From: Rhopalosiphum padi
Taxonomy: Eukaryota > Arthropoda > Insecta > Hemiptera > Aphididae
Length of the DNA stretch: 64,000 nt
Direction of reading: 5' to 3'
NCBI RefSeq assembly: GCF_020882245.1
Contig: NC_083597.1
Span: 92,482,152-92,546,151, forward strand
Under the pieces are notes generated by a model. It worked only from the letters and a program-made list of their open reading frames with translations. It searched no databases and had not been told where the DNA came from. The position numbers were made by a program, and so were the translations under genes. Positions 39,720-53,279 of the stretch are shown in pieces; position 1 is the first letter of the stretch, and every line of letters starts with the position of its first letter.

Positions 39720-41250
39720 ACGACGTATAAATAATTACATACAATTGGAAGACGGCTTTTAGCGTTACACACTTCAGCTACACGTGATTTTGTGCCACTT
39801 TGCATAGTTTAAAACATTTGATAGGTTTTATTCTGATCGACGGGAGAAATGTTTTCGTATTTATTTTTTAAATTTAACAAATAAGAAGCAATTGTTGAGT
39901 GTAAGCCGATGAATGTTTTACATTGTTCCCGTCGAATGGCGGTGAATGCGTTCTTGAGCAAAGGAATAAGTAGTTGGCATTATTGTTCTGGATAAAAAAA
40001 ATCGAATCGTGTAGGATTTAGCAGAAATGGGAAAACATGGTTTAGCCACTTAATCATTATCGAGACACAAACAGCGAGAAAAAAAACAAAAACGGAGAAA
40101 AACTATGACTGTATGCGAAAGTCGCCTGAAAGAAATTTATTTCGATACTCAAACCGTATTAGTGATTCGTAAACGTCTTGCGTGTTTCTGACGAAGAAAT
40201 ATATTCGAATCAAAACAGCTCTCAGTCAATCGTTGAAAATAAAAACCTCGAACAATCAAACAGTAGGAGGGTTGAAAAATTGCCATTTCCGAGAGAACAG
40301 CCCCGCACTTCGTCCGTGGCGAATAGGCTTTAAGTATGAAGTCAAAATGTTCGTTATATAAAAAAAAAAAAACATTATCATTATCATAATCCTCAGATTG
40401 ATGACCCGTGACCTACACAGATGATGTAATACGGTTATACGGGGCTATAGTATAACACATGACATCAGCCATTTGTACGGTGCTGAAAAAATAGTTGTCG
40501 GAGAAAAAGTTACACTTTCGTATACTTTAAATCGTAGACATTAAAAAAATACTGCACGGTAAGACATTTTTGGGAACAACTACCGGAATGATTCCATTGC
40601 TGTGACAATATACGAATCGCATGACGCAAAAACGGAAACAGAAATAAAAATTAAAATAATAACATTATGAAAATTAAACAGTCCTAATTTAATGTCCACT
40701 CGTTTGACGTTTTATCGCGAGATGGACGTCTAAAAATATCGCGTGGCGTCATCGGCGTATTTTTTTTCCTGCCTGTCTGCTTATTATATAATTATGTAAT
40801 CGACCTTTTTGAGTGCTGGGCGTGCCGTCTGCCACAATAATAAATAATAATATAATATCGTACATTAAACGGGGACCGAGGAGATCGAAGATTGTGTACA
40901 AGGCTTCGCGATTTTTACGGCTCGTAACGTCGGTAGCGACGGTTTAGTGGTAGTTACACAGTCATTAAGTTAATAACGATATTCCACTATGATATACGGA
41001 ATAGTCAACAGACGAGTTTATGATGTGCATTATACTCGGGGCGTCTATAATACGAACGACATTATGATATAGCACAATACACAATAATAATAATAATAAT
41101 AATAACTGCATTATAATGACTCAATTACATTAGATCTGTCCGAATCGATACGTGCTATAAACAATTACGACACACAAACGGTAGAATCACAGTACTACGC
41201 GTATATAGAGCCACGCCACCGTGCATATGTGATACGTTTCGTATATTATA
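39720..41250. other. CpG-richer region, possible regulatory DNA
   Basis: A broad rise in GC and CG content, strongest at about 40690-40990. No splice-flanked coding frame was found on either strand. Frames of about 100 codons overlap on both strands at 41229-41581 and neither has a motif. An (AAT)n run lies at 41083-41105. Confidence 0.3.
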
Positions 41251-41589
41251 TGGTCCGAATTTATTTTATTACCACGGCGTCGACCACGATGACAGATGGC
41301 GCATATGTACAGTTATTCGCGACCAAAACGTTTATAATGTTATTAAAACATTCCATCGACCATAAACTCATAACACTAAAACAGTGTTCGTTTAATATAT
41401 TTGCACGTACAATTTTCTGTGAATTTACTCGGTGCGTTATTGTGAGCGAATCACATAATATATCTTTGAAATCAAAAACAAAACAAATAGACTTGTTTAA
41501 ATTTATAACGTTCATACTTAAAATGAGCTTTTGATCAACATTTGATGTAATAGATTTCAATCCGGCTATAATATTGAACACATATTTGT

Positions 41590-44125
41590 AAGTGGCATTT
41601 ACTCGTTATATTTGATACGGTGTATATAATTTAAAGTTGTTAGTGGTTGTGTTCTAAGGATAACATTGAATAATGTTCAATACTTTCTAGAAAATATATG
41701 GAAAATGCAGCTCTATTCATAATCATAATTATTAGTAAAATGATAAAAACAATTTATAAATATGTATATGTATTTAAAATAACGATTTCACTGATGAAAT
41801 ACATACATTATTTTAAAGCGATAAGTGATTGTTTTAGTTGTTATATAGTCGGCTCGTTTAGCCTTAAGGGCATATACATTCGGACCATAAAGGTCCGTTG
41901 AGCACATGATTCGTCTAGTGATTATGTAGGTAATCCACGAAATATTAGAATTTAGAATCACACTAAAATAACCTTTTCATTTGCAATTCCGCATATAATC
42001 TCAGACACAACAAATAGTATGCATTTATAGAGATTTAATAAATAAAATAATAATATATTCTCTAGCTTATAAAAAATACATTATATTTCTGAATTTAACT
42101 AAGATTGTAATATACTTATACATATATCCATATTATAATACATATCAACACAAACAAACCAATAATTTAGGTGCATTACTTAATGTTACATAAATAGTAT
42201 TTCTCGTAACATCAAAGCCTTTTTTGAGTACCTACTTTCTATAAGTTTCTTTAAACATAACACAAAGAAAATCAATGCTAAATTTAAAAGAAAAAGTAAA
42301 ATTAATGGTGACGTGAAAAAAATAAGTTGATAGATTTTTACTATCTCCAAAAATTGTGAAATTTAAAAAACCAAATTTTCATTTATTTTTTATAACTACT
42401 AGACGCTCCGAAGATTCAAGAATAACTTTATAGATTTATAGGCATAGGTTTAAAAACGTTCGGTTTTAATCAGCATTTCTACGACACAAAAACAATGCTG
42501 AAATGAAAATTAGAACCATTTTTAGAAGCTTTTATAAAAATAAAAATACATTAAAGTTAGTATATTTATAACCATTAGTTAAATATACCGAAATAGCTTA
42601 AAGAACATCGTGTACAATTTTTATTATTTAAAATGGATGAACAGTTTTTACAAAATAGTACATCAACTTTTTATCACAATTTTTAGTATAATAAAAATAT
42701 CACTTATACTCATATTAAGTGTCAGTAAAAATATAAAAATAAAATTTCAAGTATTTGACTGGATCGCAAAAAAAATGTGTCTAAAATAAGTTTCAAATAG
42801 TATGTTTTGTAGGTAGAGAATGAAGTCCCAGTAATTGTTAGTGTGTATGAGTTTCAGTCCCTTAAAATTATTATTTAATTTTCAGCATAATAACATTTAA
42901 AGAATATTAAGGTAAACAGAAAATGTCACTCAACTCACTGTGTAAAGTAAAGTGGTACTATAATTTAAGGAACCTAATTGTTTACTATGGCAAAAAGATG
43001 CCTAATTATATAGAAATGAGAAATAAAATAATTTACATATGGAAGAAAATTATACACCTTTGTATTACACAATATTATTATCTGTACTTTATTTTCTTCA
43101 CTCTTTAGTTAAAATATATATATTGTATTATAATATAATATAACATAATTTTAATATTTTAATTTATTGAATTATAAAGGAGTGAGTAGGAATACCTATG
43201 TACTAAAAAAAAGATCATAATTTCATTCGATACAATTTTATTATAAAAGTAAAAAATGCAACTAACTTGGTCAAAATTCACATATCGTTAAGTTTTTTTA
43301 TGCATTTATAATATAGTATACAAATCACATAATTTCAATATCAAGAAAAACATATTTTTATAATATAGTAAATAATTATTAAGGTTATATTTTTCAACAT
43401 TTTCTCAGTGATTTTTTTTTATATAAGTCTTGATTTCATATTATTATACTCAATTCAATATAAGTGCTTGCAAAGAAAACACAATCTGAAGTATCGTTCA
43501 AATCTGTTTTTGCTATATCACATTTTAAGGGTTTCAGACGCGAAAGCATCAGTACTCAAATAAAATCGCAAAGAATTTTATAAATAACAAAAACAATATT
43601 CTTGTGTTATACGACTACAGGTTTAAGTGCCTTTCTAACATATTATACTAAAATATATTTCATTGAAGTATAAAGTTAATTAAAAAAGAAAAATGTAAGT
43701 ATAGTAATTAATAATGTTAAATACGATTATGGATTAGACGATATTCTAAATGAAAAAATAAAAACTTATTATTATATTTTTTTAATAATGAATTTTAGTT
43801 ATTGTTGAAGTAAGTGAATAAAAACGCGTGGTTAGTTGTTATGTAAAGGATATAGGTGATTATGTCTTCTAACTATCTTATCTATATATTATTATAAACG
43901 TTTTGAAAATATGATCACGATAATGTAAACTGACGTATCTCCGAAACTGATTAATATTAATTAGCTCAGCCTTAATGATAAAGCGGAATTTTGAACTCTA
44001 AAACACCCGAGAATTCTTGTCTAATTAAATTAGTACACATTTTATGTATTTCGGTTGAGTTGGAGAAATATATAGAATGGAACATATTGATAATTATTTC
44101 ATATCGATTGTTATGTTATGTGACA
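41590..44125. other. AT-rich desert
   Basis: Nothing recognised beyond homopolymers and TA tracts. Confidence 0.5.
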
Positions 44126-44129
44126 CTCA

Positions 44130-44337
44130 CAAGTGGAAGCAGGCTCTTGCAGCATAATACAATGTTATTTTTATTTTACCGCCTTATATACGTAATAAAT
44201 AATAATAAATATGTAAATTAGGATATATTTTAAAAAATTTAAAAAATAAATACACAAAATTTGTGTAAATTCATTTTTTTTTTGTATCGCCCCCTCCCTC
44301 TTCACACACTCAAACAAAAAATTCCGGCTTCGCAGTG
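44130..44337. mobile_element. Degenerate MITE-like element
   Basis: The right end, reverse complemented, begins CACTGCGAAGCCGGAATTTT and is followed by GTGTGTGAAGAGGGAGGGGG. The proposed left end reads CAAGTGGAAGCAGGC. This resembles CAGTGGCGAAGCC-type elements with a G/C-rich subterminal tract. The left end is a poor match and no target duplication is clear, so only the right end is reasonably supported. Confidence 0.38.
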
Positions 44338-44339
44338 AT

Positions 44340-46435
44340 GTATGGGGTTTAAGCCATGTCGTATAATAGACATAATACTATGGTTAAACTTTATGATGGA
44401 TAAAGTGAATGAGGATTGTAGGTCATTAAGTCTACAAGAAACGTAGCCTCTTAGTATAAAATAATATCACGAAATTTGACATTAAAAAAAAATCAACAAA
44501 TCATTTATGAAATGTATTATATAATTTGTATTTATTTTTTTGTATAAGATTATTTTGCTTTGTAATCTTACTTATAACTACTACGTCATACTTATTATTT
44601 TTTTTATCTATAGTTGAAAATTCTAATCTATTTATGGTTTAATTATAATACATAAATAAATGTTATAATTAAATGATTTTCACTTGATTAAATAACAAAT
44701 TGACAATTTTAGTTATCATTCTATTTAGTTTTAAAATTAAAATTTCTATATACTTACTTCAAATGTAACGATAATAATATCGTAAGTTTAAATACTTCTA
44801 TGTATCTATGCTATATATATAATATAATATATAATATTTTAATCAAGTTGTGATTTTTTTTTTTTAATAATTTCTGGATGACATATAAATATATTATATT
44901 ATATCGAATATAATTATTAATATAAATTTAATAACATATTTTAACAACGTGCTACATACTCTATATTTTTAGTAAATCCAAAATAGTGTCCAAAAAACAA
45001 ATTTTTCCAAAACCATTTAAGTACAAAAATGAATATTATTATTATGATATATTAAATATATTTTAATATATTATATACGTATATACCTATATATGTATCT
45101 TACTAATGGATTTTCTTGATTCTTGTAGAACCAATGCGATTAACAAATATTTTACTATTATGGTTAAGACTGGAACAACTTGTGGCTTTATTGAAACTAG
45201 AGAAGCCTCGGATAATCTGGTGAATATCTTTCAACTACAACTAATTTATTAATTAAAGGTTTGGGGTTGGGGAGTACACTTTATAGTAAAAGTGACGAAT
45301 AACTGCCTCGGGAACCATATAAGCTATAGTAAACTCTTGATATGATATTATACGATATCGTTTTAAAGTATCATATATATTATGTACGATTAAAGACAGA
45401 GTTTTTGGTGACGAGTAAAACAACACCAATAATATTGTAAATACTTAGAGTTTCATATTTCACACTTTGGAAGTTAATAGCACACTTCACAAAATACATT
45501 CTATTATTGCCTTTGAAGTTTCATCGTTTTCAAAATGTAATCGTAGTTTCTGGTAAAGGTTCTAAAACAAAATACGACTCAAATTTAAAATTAAAAATGT
45601 AACCAGACATTTTCATAAATATGTAAATATCTATATATTTCAGATTTAAAATTAGCTTTTTAGATACATATTGTACATAATCATTCATCATAAATATGAA
45701 TATTATATTATATAATATTCAATTGAGAATAAAGTAATTTAATTTTATAGATAATATAATAGCATTGTTTCAAATAGAGTCAATTTGAAGTCCAATATTG
45801 GAAAAACTATCCTTTCATAATATTATAATAAATATTTAAATATGTGAAACAAAAATAAAATTATGCTTCGACAATGCTTTTTATGTACAGAAATTATAGG
45901 TGATGGATCAATTTTTCTAATGCTGCCACTATATCCAATGTAAACTCCAATAAAAACGAATAAACAAAAAAAAAAAAAAAATGAAATCATATTATTTTGT
46001 CATTAGATTATAATAGTATACATCGCACTGGTACTCAACTAAATTTTTTGCAAAAACTTATAGCAATATAATTTTGTATTATAAAGTATGAGTTATTAAT
46101 TTAATCAAATTACTTATTCAAACTTTTTTGTCATATTGTATCTAGACCACAATTCGTATTGTTTTTTTATTTTTTGAAATATTATAATACCTCATACTTT
46201 TTATATAAATGGATCTTGGATTGTTATCTCAAATAAACCAAGAAACAATATAAATTTAAATAATTGAAAACTTCAAAATTGTAAAATATAAACTTTTAAA
46301 AATATTTTTTTCAATATAAAATAAAATTGATGAGAATTTGAAGGTATTATTCCATAAATAGTAGTTATTTAATCATAATTATAAATATACCTTGAGTTAT
46401 GTGAATTAAATTTCATATTAGTATTATAAAACTAT
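44340..46435. other. AT-rich desert
   Basis: No supported gene. A slightly more complex patch at about 45115-45310 translates to nothing recognisable. Confidence 0.45.
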
Positions 46436-46439
46436 GGTA

Positions 46440-47980
46440 TAATATGATATAATTATTTGTCATTCTTCCTTTAAATCTTATACAATCACAGGAATTAACT
46501 CTATAAAGTTAATGTATATACTCTGATTGTGTAGGCCTTGTGGCACAAGCCAATGCTTTCACTAAATTAGATGCCATGCAAACGAAGTCATGAAGACATT
46601 TTTATAAGTTAATGGGAATTGCTTTTAAAATTTGCAACAAGGAAATAAAAATAAACCTGAACGTCATTATTGCACTCAGTGGGTAAATAAATGCCTAATA
46701 AAAAGACATCCAGTTACCTAGGATTAATAAAAATATATTAGGACTCTAACCTTCAAACAATATGCTGAAGGGTTTAAAAACAAAATTAAAAATATTTCGA
46801 ATATAATAGGTAAACTAGCAAGCTTGAGAGGCGGCGCATAGTCACTCTGCTTCGATACTCTTATTACTCGTGTGTATTTACTATTTCTAAATACTGTGGC
46901 ACCGTCTGCTTTAGGAATACTCACTGTAAAAAATTAAATACGAAGTTTTTGATAAATTTCATCAGATATCTTGAAAAGCACTCAAATCTATTAGTAAATA
47001 GTGTTTTAAAATATTGTACATTGGAGAAAGTATACACAAAGAATAATAAAAAAAATTAAAAACAACCCATTCCTAACTACCTCTATATTCTGATATCGGG
47101 AATTGTTCAATTAAAATATTGAAGTCGATACAAATTATTGTGTTCATTCCAACAAAATAATATAACAATAAAATAAATATGGCAAATAACTGCAGAAAAT
47201 ATTTTGTATAATAATTAAATGTACCTTTTAATGATATTTTTTCGTTAGAACAAAGAAATTTTAAATTTTCTATACAAGAAAATAGTATAATATGAGTATC
47301 TTCGTAATTTGATAAAATAAATTATTCAAAACGGTTTATTTTAATACTTATTAAATTTATCGTATCATGGACTTCGTCAATACTTGAAGACAAAGGTAGC
47401 AACATAGATTTACGCATATTATATACATTTTATCTAATATAATTAGATAGTTGTATTTAGTTATGATCAATTTAGCTTTTTAAGCTTTTTAGTGCCAAAA
47501 TCGAGTACTCAAGTAAAAATGTTGGAGTGTATAGGATATTACCCATATTTTTTTTCAGTGTAAAAGATTACAGTAGTAGGTAAAAAGATTATTCGTGTAT
47601 GATTTTACATTTGACCAAAAATTGGAGCTAGGGAGACACAAAACAGCGAATGTAGGGGTAAGCAATAAACCATAAGACACATTATCAAAGTTAGTCCCAA
47701 AACTCACTTTGAAGATGATCTAAACATATTAAACCCAGTAGATGCAAGTGGTTGAAGGAATTACAAATGCGTTTGTGATCATAGTTAGTTATTAATTCAT
47801 TTTCATTAATCTGTACCATATGTAGTATCAACAAGAATTATTATTATCAGAGGATTATTATTAATCTATTAGTTGTATTATTTAGTTTATTTAATTGCTT
47901 ATAGTGCCTATTTAATTTTTAATATATATTATTTGGCATTGTTTTGCCAATGACTAACGCTTATGCAAGAAATAAAAACC
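46440..47980 (+). mobile_element. Decayed Jockey-like non-LTR retrotransposon (ORF2 C-terminal half and 3' UTR)
   Basis: Conceptual translation with frameshifts follows the ORF2 block order of Jockey-type LINEs. The catalytic YADD-like site is YSDC (46519-46530), followed by VGLVAQANAFTKLD. Then come LNVII; TYLG; TLTFKQYAEGFKNKI; NIIGKLASLRGGA with an in-frame TAG at 46839; and a DTL..R..LL..NTVAP stretch matching the WGA..TLR...L.Y..AEY.APVW region. After that lie KKLNTKF and KKIKNNPFL (RR...K..NNP.LP). Near 47669-47686 TIRHII matches the QT..HI C-terminal block, and WLKELQMRL follows. The 3' UTR ends in TTTGCCAATGACTAACGC then AAGAAATAAAAA. Loss of one catalytic Asp and many stops make it inactive; the EN domain and 5' part are absent. 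Confidence 0.8.
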
Positions 47981-47989
47981 TAATAATCA

Positions 47990-50900
47990 TGAGCAAATAT
48001 ATATTTGTTTAAAATAACCTAATAAAAATATAGATGAATATTTCAAAAAAAGGATTATCTATAACTCATCTACTGATCATTAAGTCGTAAAAGTGTTATT
48101 ATATCCATAGACCTTATACTAATACCTTAAAAGGTCTATGATTATATAATAATACACATGATACATTTATACAAATATTTAGTAAAAATTATAAATATAG
48201 AGCAGCAACATTCGTTTATTTGAAGTTTCAAAATTAAAATAATGATAAACGTATAAAATATGTTTTATTTATCTTGCTATACAGGTATATTTGTATTTGG
48301 TATACACTATAATAATATTAATAATAAATATGCAAGTACATTTTTTATAATATTTGTTTTACTTACCCGGTAATCATATTATTCATCGCGTAATATTTTA
48401 ATTTATTGTTATAAGTATTATATTATATTCGTTGATACTGAATACACGTAAATACAAATATCATATTTTAGGAAGTGCACGTGTCGAGATCATTAGAGAA
48501 TATTTTTTTTTAAGCTGGAATTACACAATTTCAAGATATTGGACTGAAATCTGAATTCTTGAGATTAAATAACAAGTAACTAAAATTAATAATGTATGGG
48601 TATGCATACGTATAATACACGTTGTAAGTAATAAATTAATACAAAATAAGTTGACATAAAACTTTAAATACGGGGAATTAGTTTGTATACATGACGTCTA
48701 AACACATTTTATTATTTCGCAAAGTTCACAGAGCATTTAAAAAAAAGTTCAAAATGTAATAAAATCTTGAGTTTAAGCTTCTAATTTTTATGTTTTTTTA
48801 ACTATAGATGTATTTAATACAAATATAACGCAGTGTGAACAATGGACAGTGGATACTTGGCGCAATGCACTTGTATAAAAAGACAGAACACTAAATTGAT
48901 TTTCAACCGAAATTTGGGGCGTAGACCGTCACATCTCAATATCTGATATGAACACGTGCTTTGTGGTTCAAATGAAATGTAACGTAAATCATTTTAACAA
49001 AGTTGATTATTATTTAAAAATAAAAACAAATAGGTAATAAAAATCATAATAAAACTCTATTATTGAACCGGTCAAAGAGATAACAGTGTATTGTTATTCG
49101 TCCAGGGGTACCTGTTGATTGTTCTGCACATATGTGAATCGTGTTATAAATAACAATGAGTTTAGAAAACAACAGAAATTTATTTCAATAGACAAATTAT
49201 CAAGTTAAATTTTATCGTAAAATCATGTTATTCAAACTAATAATAATAATAATCCAAAAAAAAATGTTGTATGAACAAAAATTAACCAAATTGTTAAATT
49301 CTTGAATTGATTTATTGTATACGACTATGGTTTACAATACCATAGAATAAAATACAGACAAATTCAAATATTAGTTAATGTTAGGTACCTATTGAAATTT
49401 CCAAAAAACAAAACGTGATCAATGAACATATTTAATTGAATAATTAAATCAAACATGATCAAAAAGAGTTCATTTTTTTAAACAATTTTTGTAATGGTGA
49501 TTTAATATACTAGCATACTGCATATTATGTTTAATAAGAGACAAGATACTGGGAATATTTATCTATGAACTATAATGAAGATTATTATAAAAGCACATTG
49601 ATACAATATTACTAAATATAATTGTATAACCCAGATACTCTTTCATCAAGAACCTTATGATCTCATATTTTAAAATAAATAATACCTACTTTTTGTTCTG
49701 ATGTATTCGTGTAAGAATTATTTACAGTCGAATCATCATTAGTTGTTTATAACTCATTCTGTGAATTTCAGTGTGAAATATAAATAACGGTCTGATATAG
49801 TAGGTATATTTGAGATGTTTACAAGTTTCAAGTTGAATACGAACATAAATTTAATTAATTAAAATAATATTATAAGTTATATTAATACAAAAGTTATTTT
49901 TAAACACAAGCAAATAATAAAAATATCGAATAATATATATGTGTAGTACGTCATTGTTCACGTAAAAATATGAAACATCAGTTCAATTGTTTAATGTTTA
50001 AAACAATTTATTTCTACGGGTTTTTAATTACTTTGTCAAAAAGATATTATGAAATAAAGATATAATCTTTGTTTGAAAAAAAAATGGATTGTATATTTTT
50101 ATTTATATAAATACATAATATTATATACTTATGTTGAATAAATAGAGTGAAGTTGCCCCGCAAAAACTATACATAATATTCGTAATTCATATTCTGTCTT
50201 ATAAATATTAATTATTTTAAAGTATTTTTAATACTTTAAATATATTTCGCTGAAAAAATTTACTGATAAACTATAACACTTTATTACAGTTGTATAGTAA
50301 AGTTTATAATATGTATATATTATATCATTATACGCATCGCCAAATTTGATTTAATTTCTTCAAGATTAACAATAGTATTGTAGACTATTAATATTACTCT
50401 AATAATGATATTATAAATTTGTAATGGTATTCGCGTGAAAAATAAGCTTCAATATATTTTTATGAGATGATATGATATTTGCGTGTAAAATTCTATATGA
50501 AAAAATGACATCCAACGTTTGATAAATGACCACAAATGACGACTGACTACGATAGTGCACAAAGCTAATATTGAAATTATTAATATTATAAAAGTTTAGT
50601 AAAAAAAAAAACAAATCGCTTTAACCCCATCATTCCGAGAAATAGAATATTTTTGAAAAGTTTTGCAATGAACGAAAAGCATCAGATTGATTGTTGGAAA
50701 CTTTATGTTTAATCATCATAAACAGTTCATTTTCTACTCCTCATTTATAACATTAATCGCTAGACAATTCGAGACGCTTTTTCAAGTGACCTCTATCGTT
50801 GAGTCAATACGTAGTCCCTCTGTGTATTTTACAAACTACCACGTTCTACAACGACTATAACTCACTTTCTCAGAATCCAAAACAAAGCAACCATAATACC

Positions 50901-53270
50901 ATGTCATGCATAACCATGTCTCATATAATAAATACAAAAGGATATCATCGCTAAATATACCTGGTTACACACACATTTTAAGCACATGTTTATTGATTAA
51001 ATACAAAAAATAATTGACAATAATCGAAAAACAAATATAAATTTGCTTGAAATGAAACCTAAATCATAAACTATATAATACTATTGCACTATATTATTTT
51101 TTAGACAGTTGGGCGAGGATAATTATATAAGATTTACTCATTATGAATTAAAGACTGACAATCTGTGTTTTTTATCGTTATCCTATACGTATTTCACTTA
51201 TAAAGAAAAAAAATTTTAATGATTAATTAATTTTAATATTATACAACTAAAATAAAATAAAGGTATTTGTGAAATACCATATTGTATGATATTGAATTAA
51301 ATAATTAAATATTACAATAACGTTAAAACCTATTCTGTGGTATGTTCTTATACATAATTTGTCAAAAATATTATAGCTTATAATTGTATAAATTATTATT
51401 ACCAGTACCTATATAATATATTTAGTTTGAAGACCAGCATGAATATTCAATGATTGTTGAGGCGAAATGTAGTGGTTGTTGAAGTACTAGTATACTTAGT
51501 ACTCAAAACTTTAATAGCAATGAGAACTTTCTACCAAAAGTCTATCTCAAAAACTTCAATTAATTTCAAAAATATTAACTAGTTAATTAGTAAATATATG
51601 TAACTTGTATCATGTAACTTTTACTTGTTTTATTTATATTTTATAAAACACACTTAATGTATTTAGAACAAGTATCTAAGTATTTATTTAAGTATTATAA
51701 ATACATTTTATTTTAAATATAAGTTCATTAAATTCTGTATTTGTTTCGATAATTGTTTTTTCAAATCTTTTATAGATTTATAATATTCTCTAATTTATTA
51801 TTTAATACTCAAATCATAAAATCACGATCATTTTGGAGTTTGTCACTCAACTCATTAGTCATTTGGGTTACTATAGTTTCATAACAATTAACTATCCTCC
51901 AGTCAACTCTGAACTATATAAGAAACTTTCTTTAATTGTCTCGAAAAATAATACATAGCTTACAATTTTTCCATAAATCTGAACTATAACAATTTTATTA
52001 AAATAAGTACAATTATTATTAGAATATGTGTAGTTAAGCATTATAATATTATTAACTTACTTTGTACAATATGTACTTTTTTTTGTGAAGTTCTAAAGAC
52101 TTTTGCGCTTGTTAAATTGTAAATATTGTGAATTGAAAAGAAAAAAATAATATTTCTTCTTTGTATAATTAATAAGAGGGTACATCGATGCGTTGTATAA
52201 TATAATCTAAAAACAATAATGTAGTGTAACTTATTGCAATAACAAACAATTATTATTATTAGTTTTGTTTGATATTTTTCATTATGCATGTTATTAAAGT
52301 TTAAAATATACAATACTATATTTTTATAATAATAAATCCAGACTCGTTAAGTATTTTTATTTAAGACTTATTGAGATTGGTATTAATTTTGTTTTTATAT
52401 TGTACCTATATTTATTTAATATACTTTTTTTTGTATTGAAAACTTTTAATTTTTAACTTTGTAATTTATGTATAATGTTAAATGGTATATTATACTCTGT
52501 AAAATCTAGATATAAACGGAGAAAATGAAAATGAATAATATTTCTAAAATATTGTTTTTATCAATTACCCACATTTGAATACAGTGTAGATTTTAGATAT
52601 TGGAAAAACACAGTGTTGTTGATTAGCAATTATTTAAATCAACTTACTATTGTAAAAAAGTAGTTGAAAAAAAATTAATTTAAAATGAGTATTATGATAA
52701 AATCAATAAAAAAATATTTATATTACAGTTAATTAAAATATATAATATTCAGTTCCCAAGTAGTGCCTCTATAATAAGCATTAACTACGTATTTTTAGTG
52801 ACAACGCCTCAACGGAAAAGGAGGCTTATAGAAAAAACAAATGTTATATTATGGATGCACATTTTAAAATAAATACTTGGAAAAACCGAATTTGTGTGCT
52901 TAACGAATTCAAAAGCTATTCTCAAATAATTTATTGTTAATTATTGCGTAATTATATTTAAGCGAATAATTTTAAATAGTATATTTTACAACTGGATATA
53001 CCCACTAGGAATTTATTACAAGAATTATTTTTATTTTGTATTCTTACTTTTATCTTATTTGAATTCAGTTACCTATCTACTATTATAATTTACAAATAGT
53101 TTCATTTCATTAATTTATTGGCATTATTTGAAACAGACCAACATGTATATATTTTTGAACAATACGGATAAATTAAATAATAATCAAATATAACGTTATG
53201 ATACTAAAACACAATATTATGTTAATATAAAAAACATTAAAAAAAAAAAGTGAACAATCTAAATTTGAAT
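47990..53270. other. AT-rich desert
   Basis: About 5.3 kb without a recognised gene or element, apart from a perfect 10-bp hairpin at 48106-48140. A strong minus-strand donor (CCGG|GTAAGTAAAAC, near 48368) has no coding frame behind it. Confidence 0.5.
48106..48140. repeat. Short perfect hairpin
   Basis: CATAGACCTT (48106-48115) pairs with AAGGTCTATG (48131-48140) across a 15-nt loop. It is too short for a miRNA precursor and is probably incidental. Confidence 0.5.
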
Positions 53271-53279
53271 TATTCTGAA

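Noticed and set aside
41229..41581. Overlapping frames of about 100 codons on both strands
   Set aside because: Mutually antisense, no family motif and no splice signals. The plus-strand frame has no ATG at its start.
46640..46730. Initial impression of a Harbinger nuclease N-terminus
   Set aside because: The same bases fit better in another frame as the LNV...TYLG block of a LINE reverse transcriptase, continuous with neighbouring blocks.
46724..46924. 66-codon minus-strand frame
   Set aside because: It is the antisense shadow of the Jockey-like reverse transcriptase relic, which reads on the plus strand.
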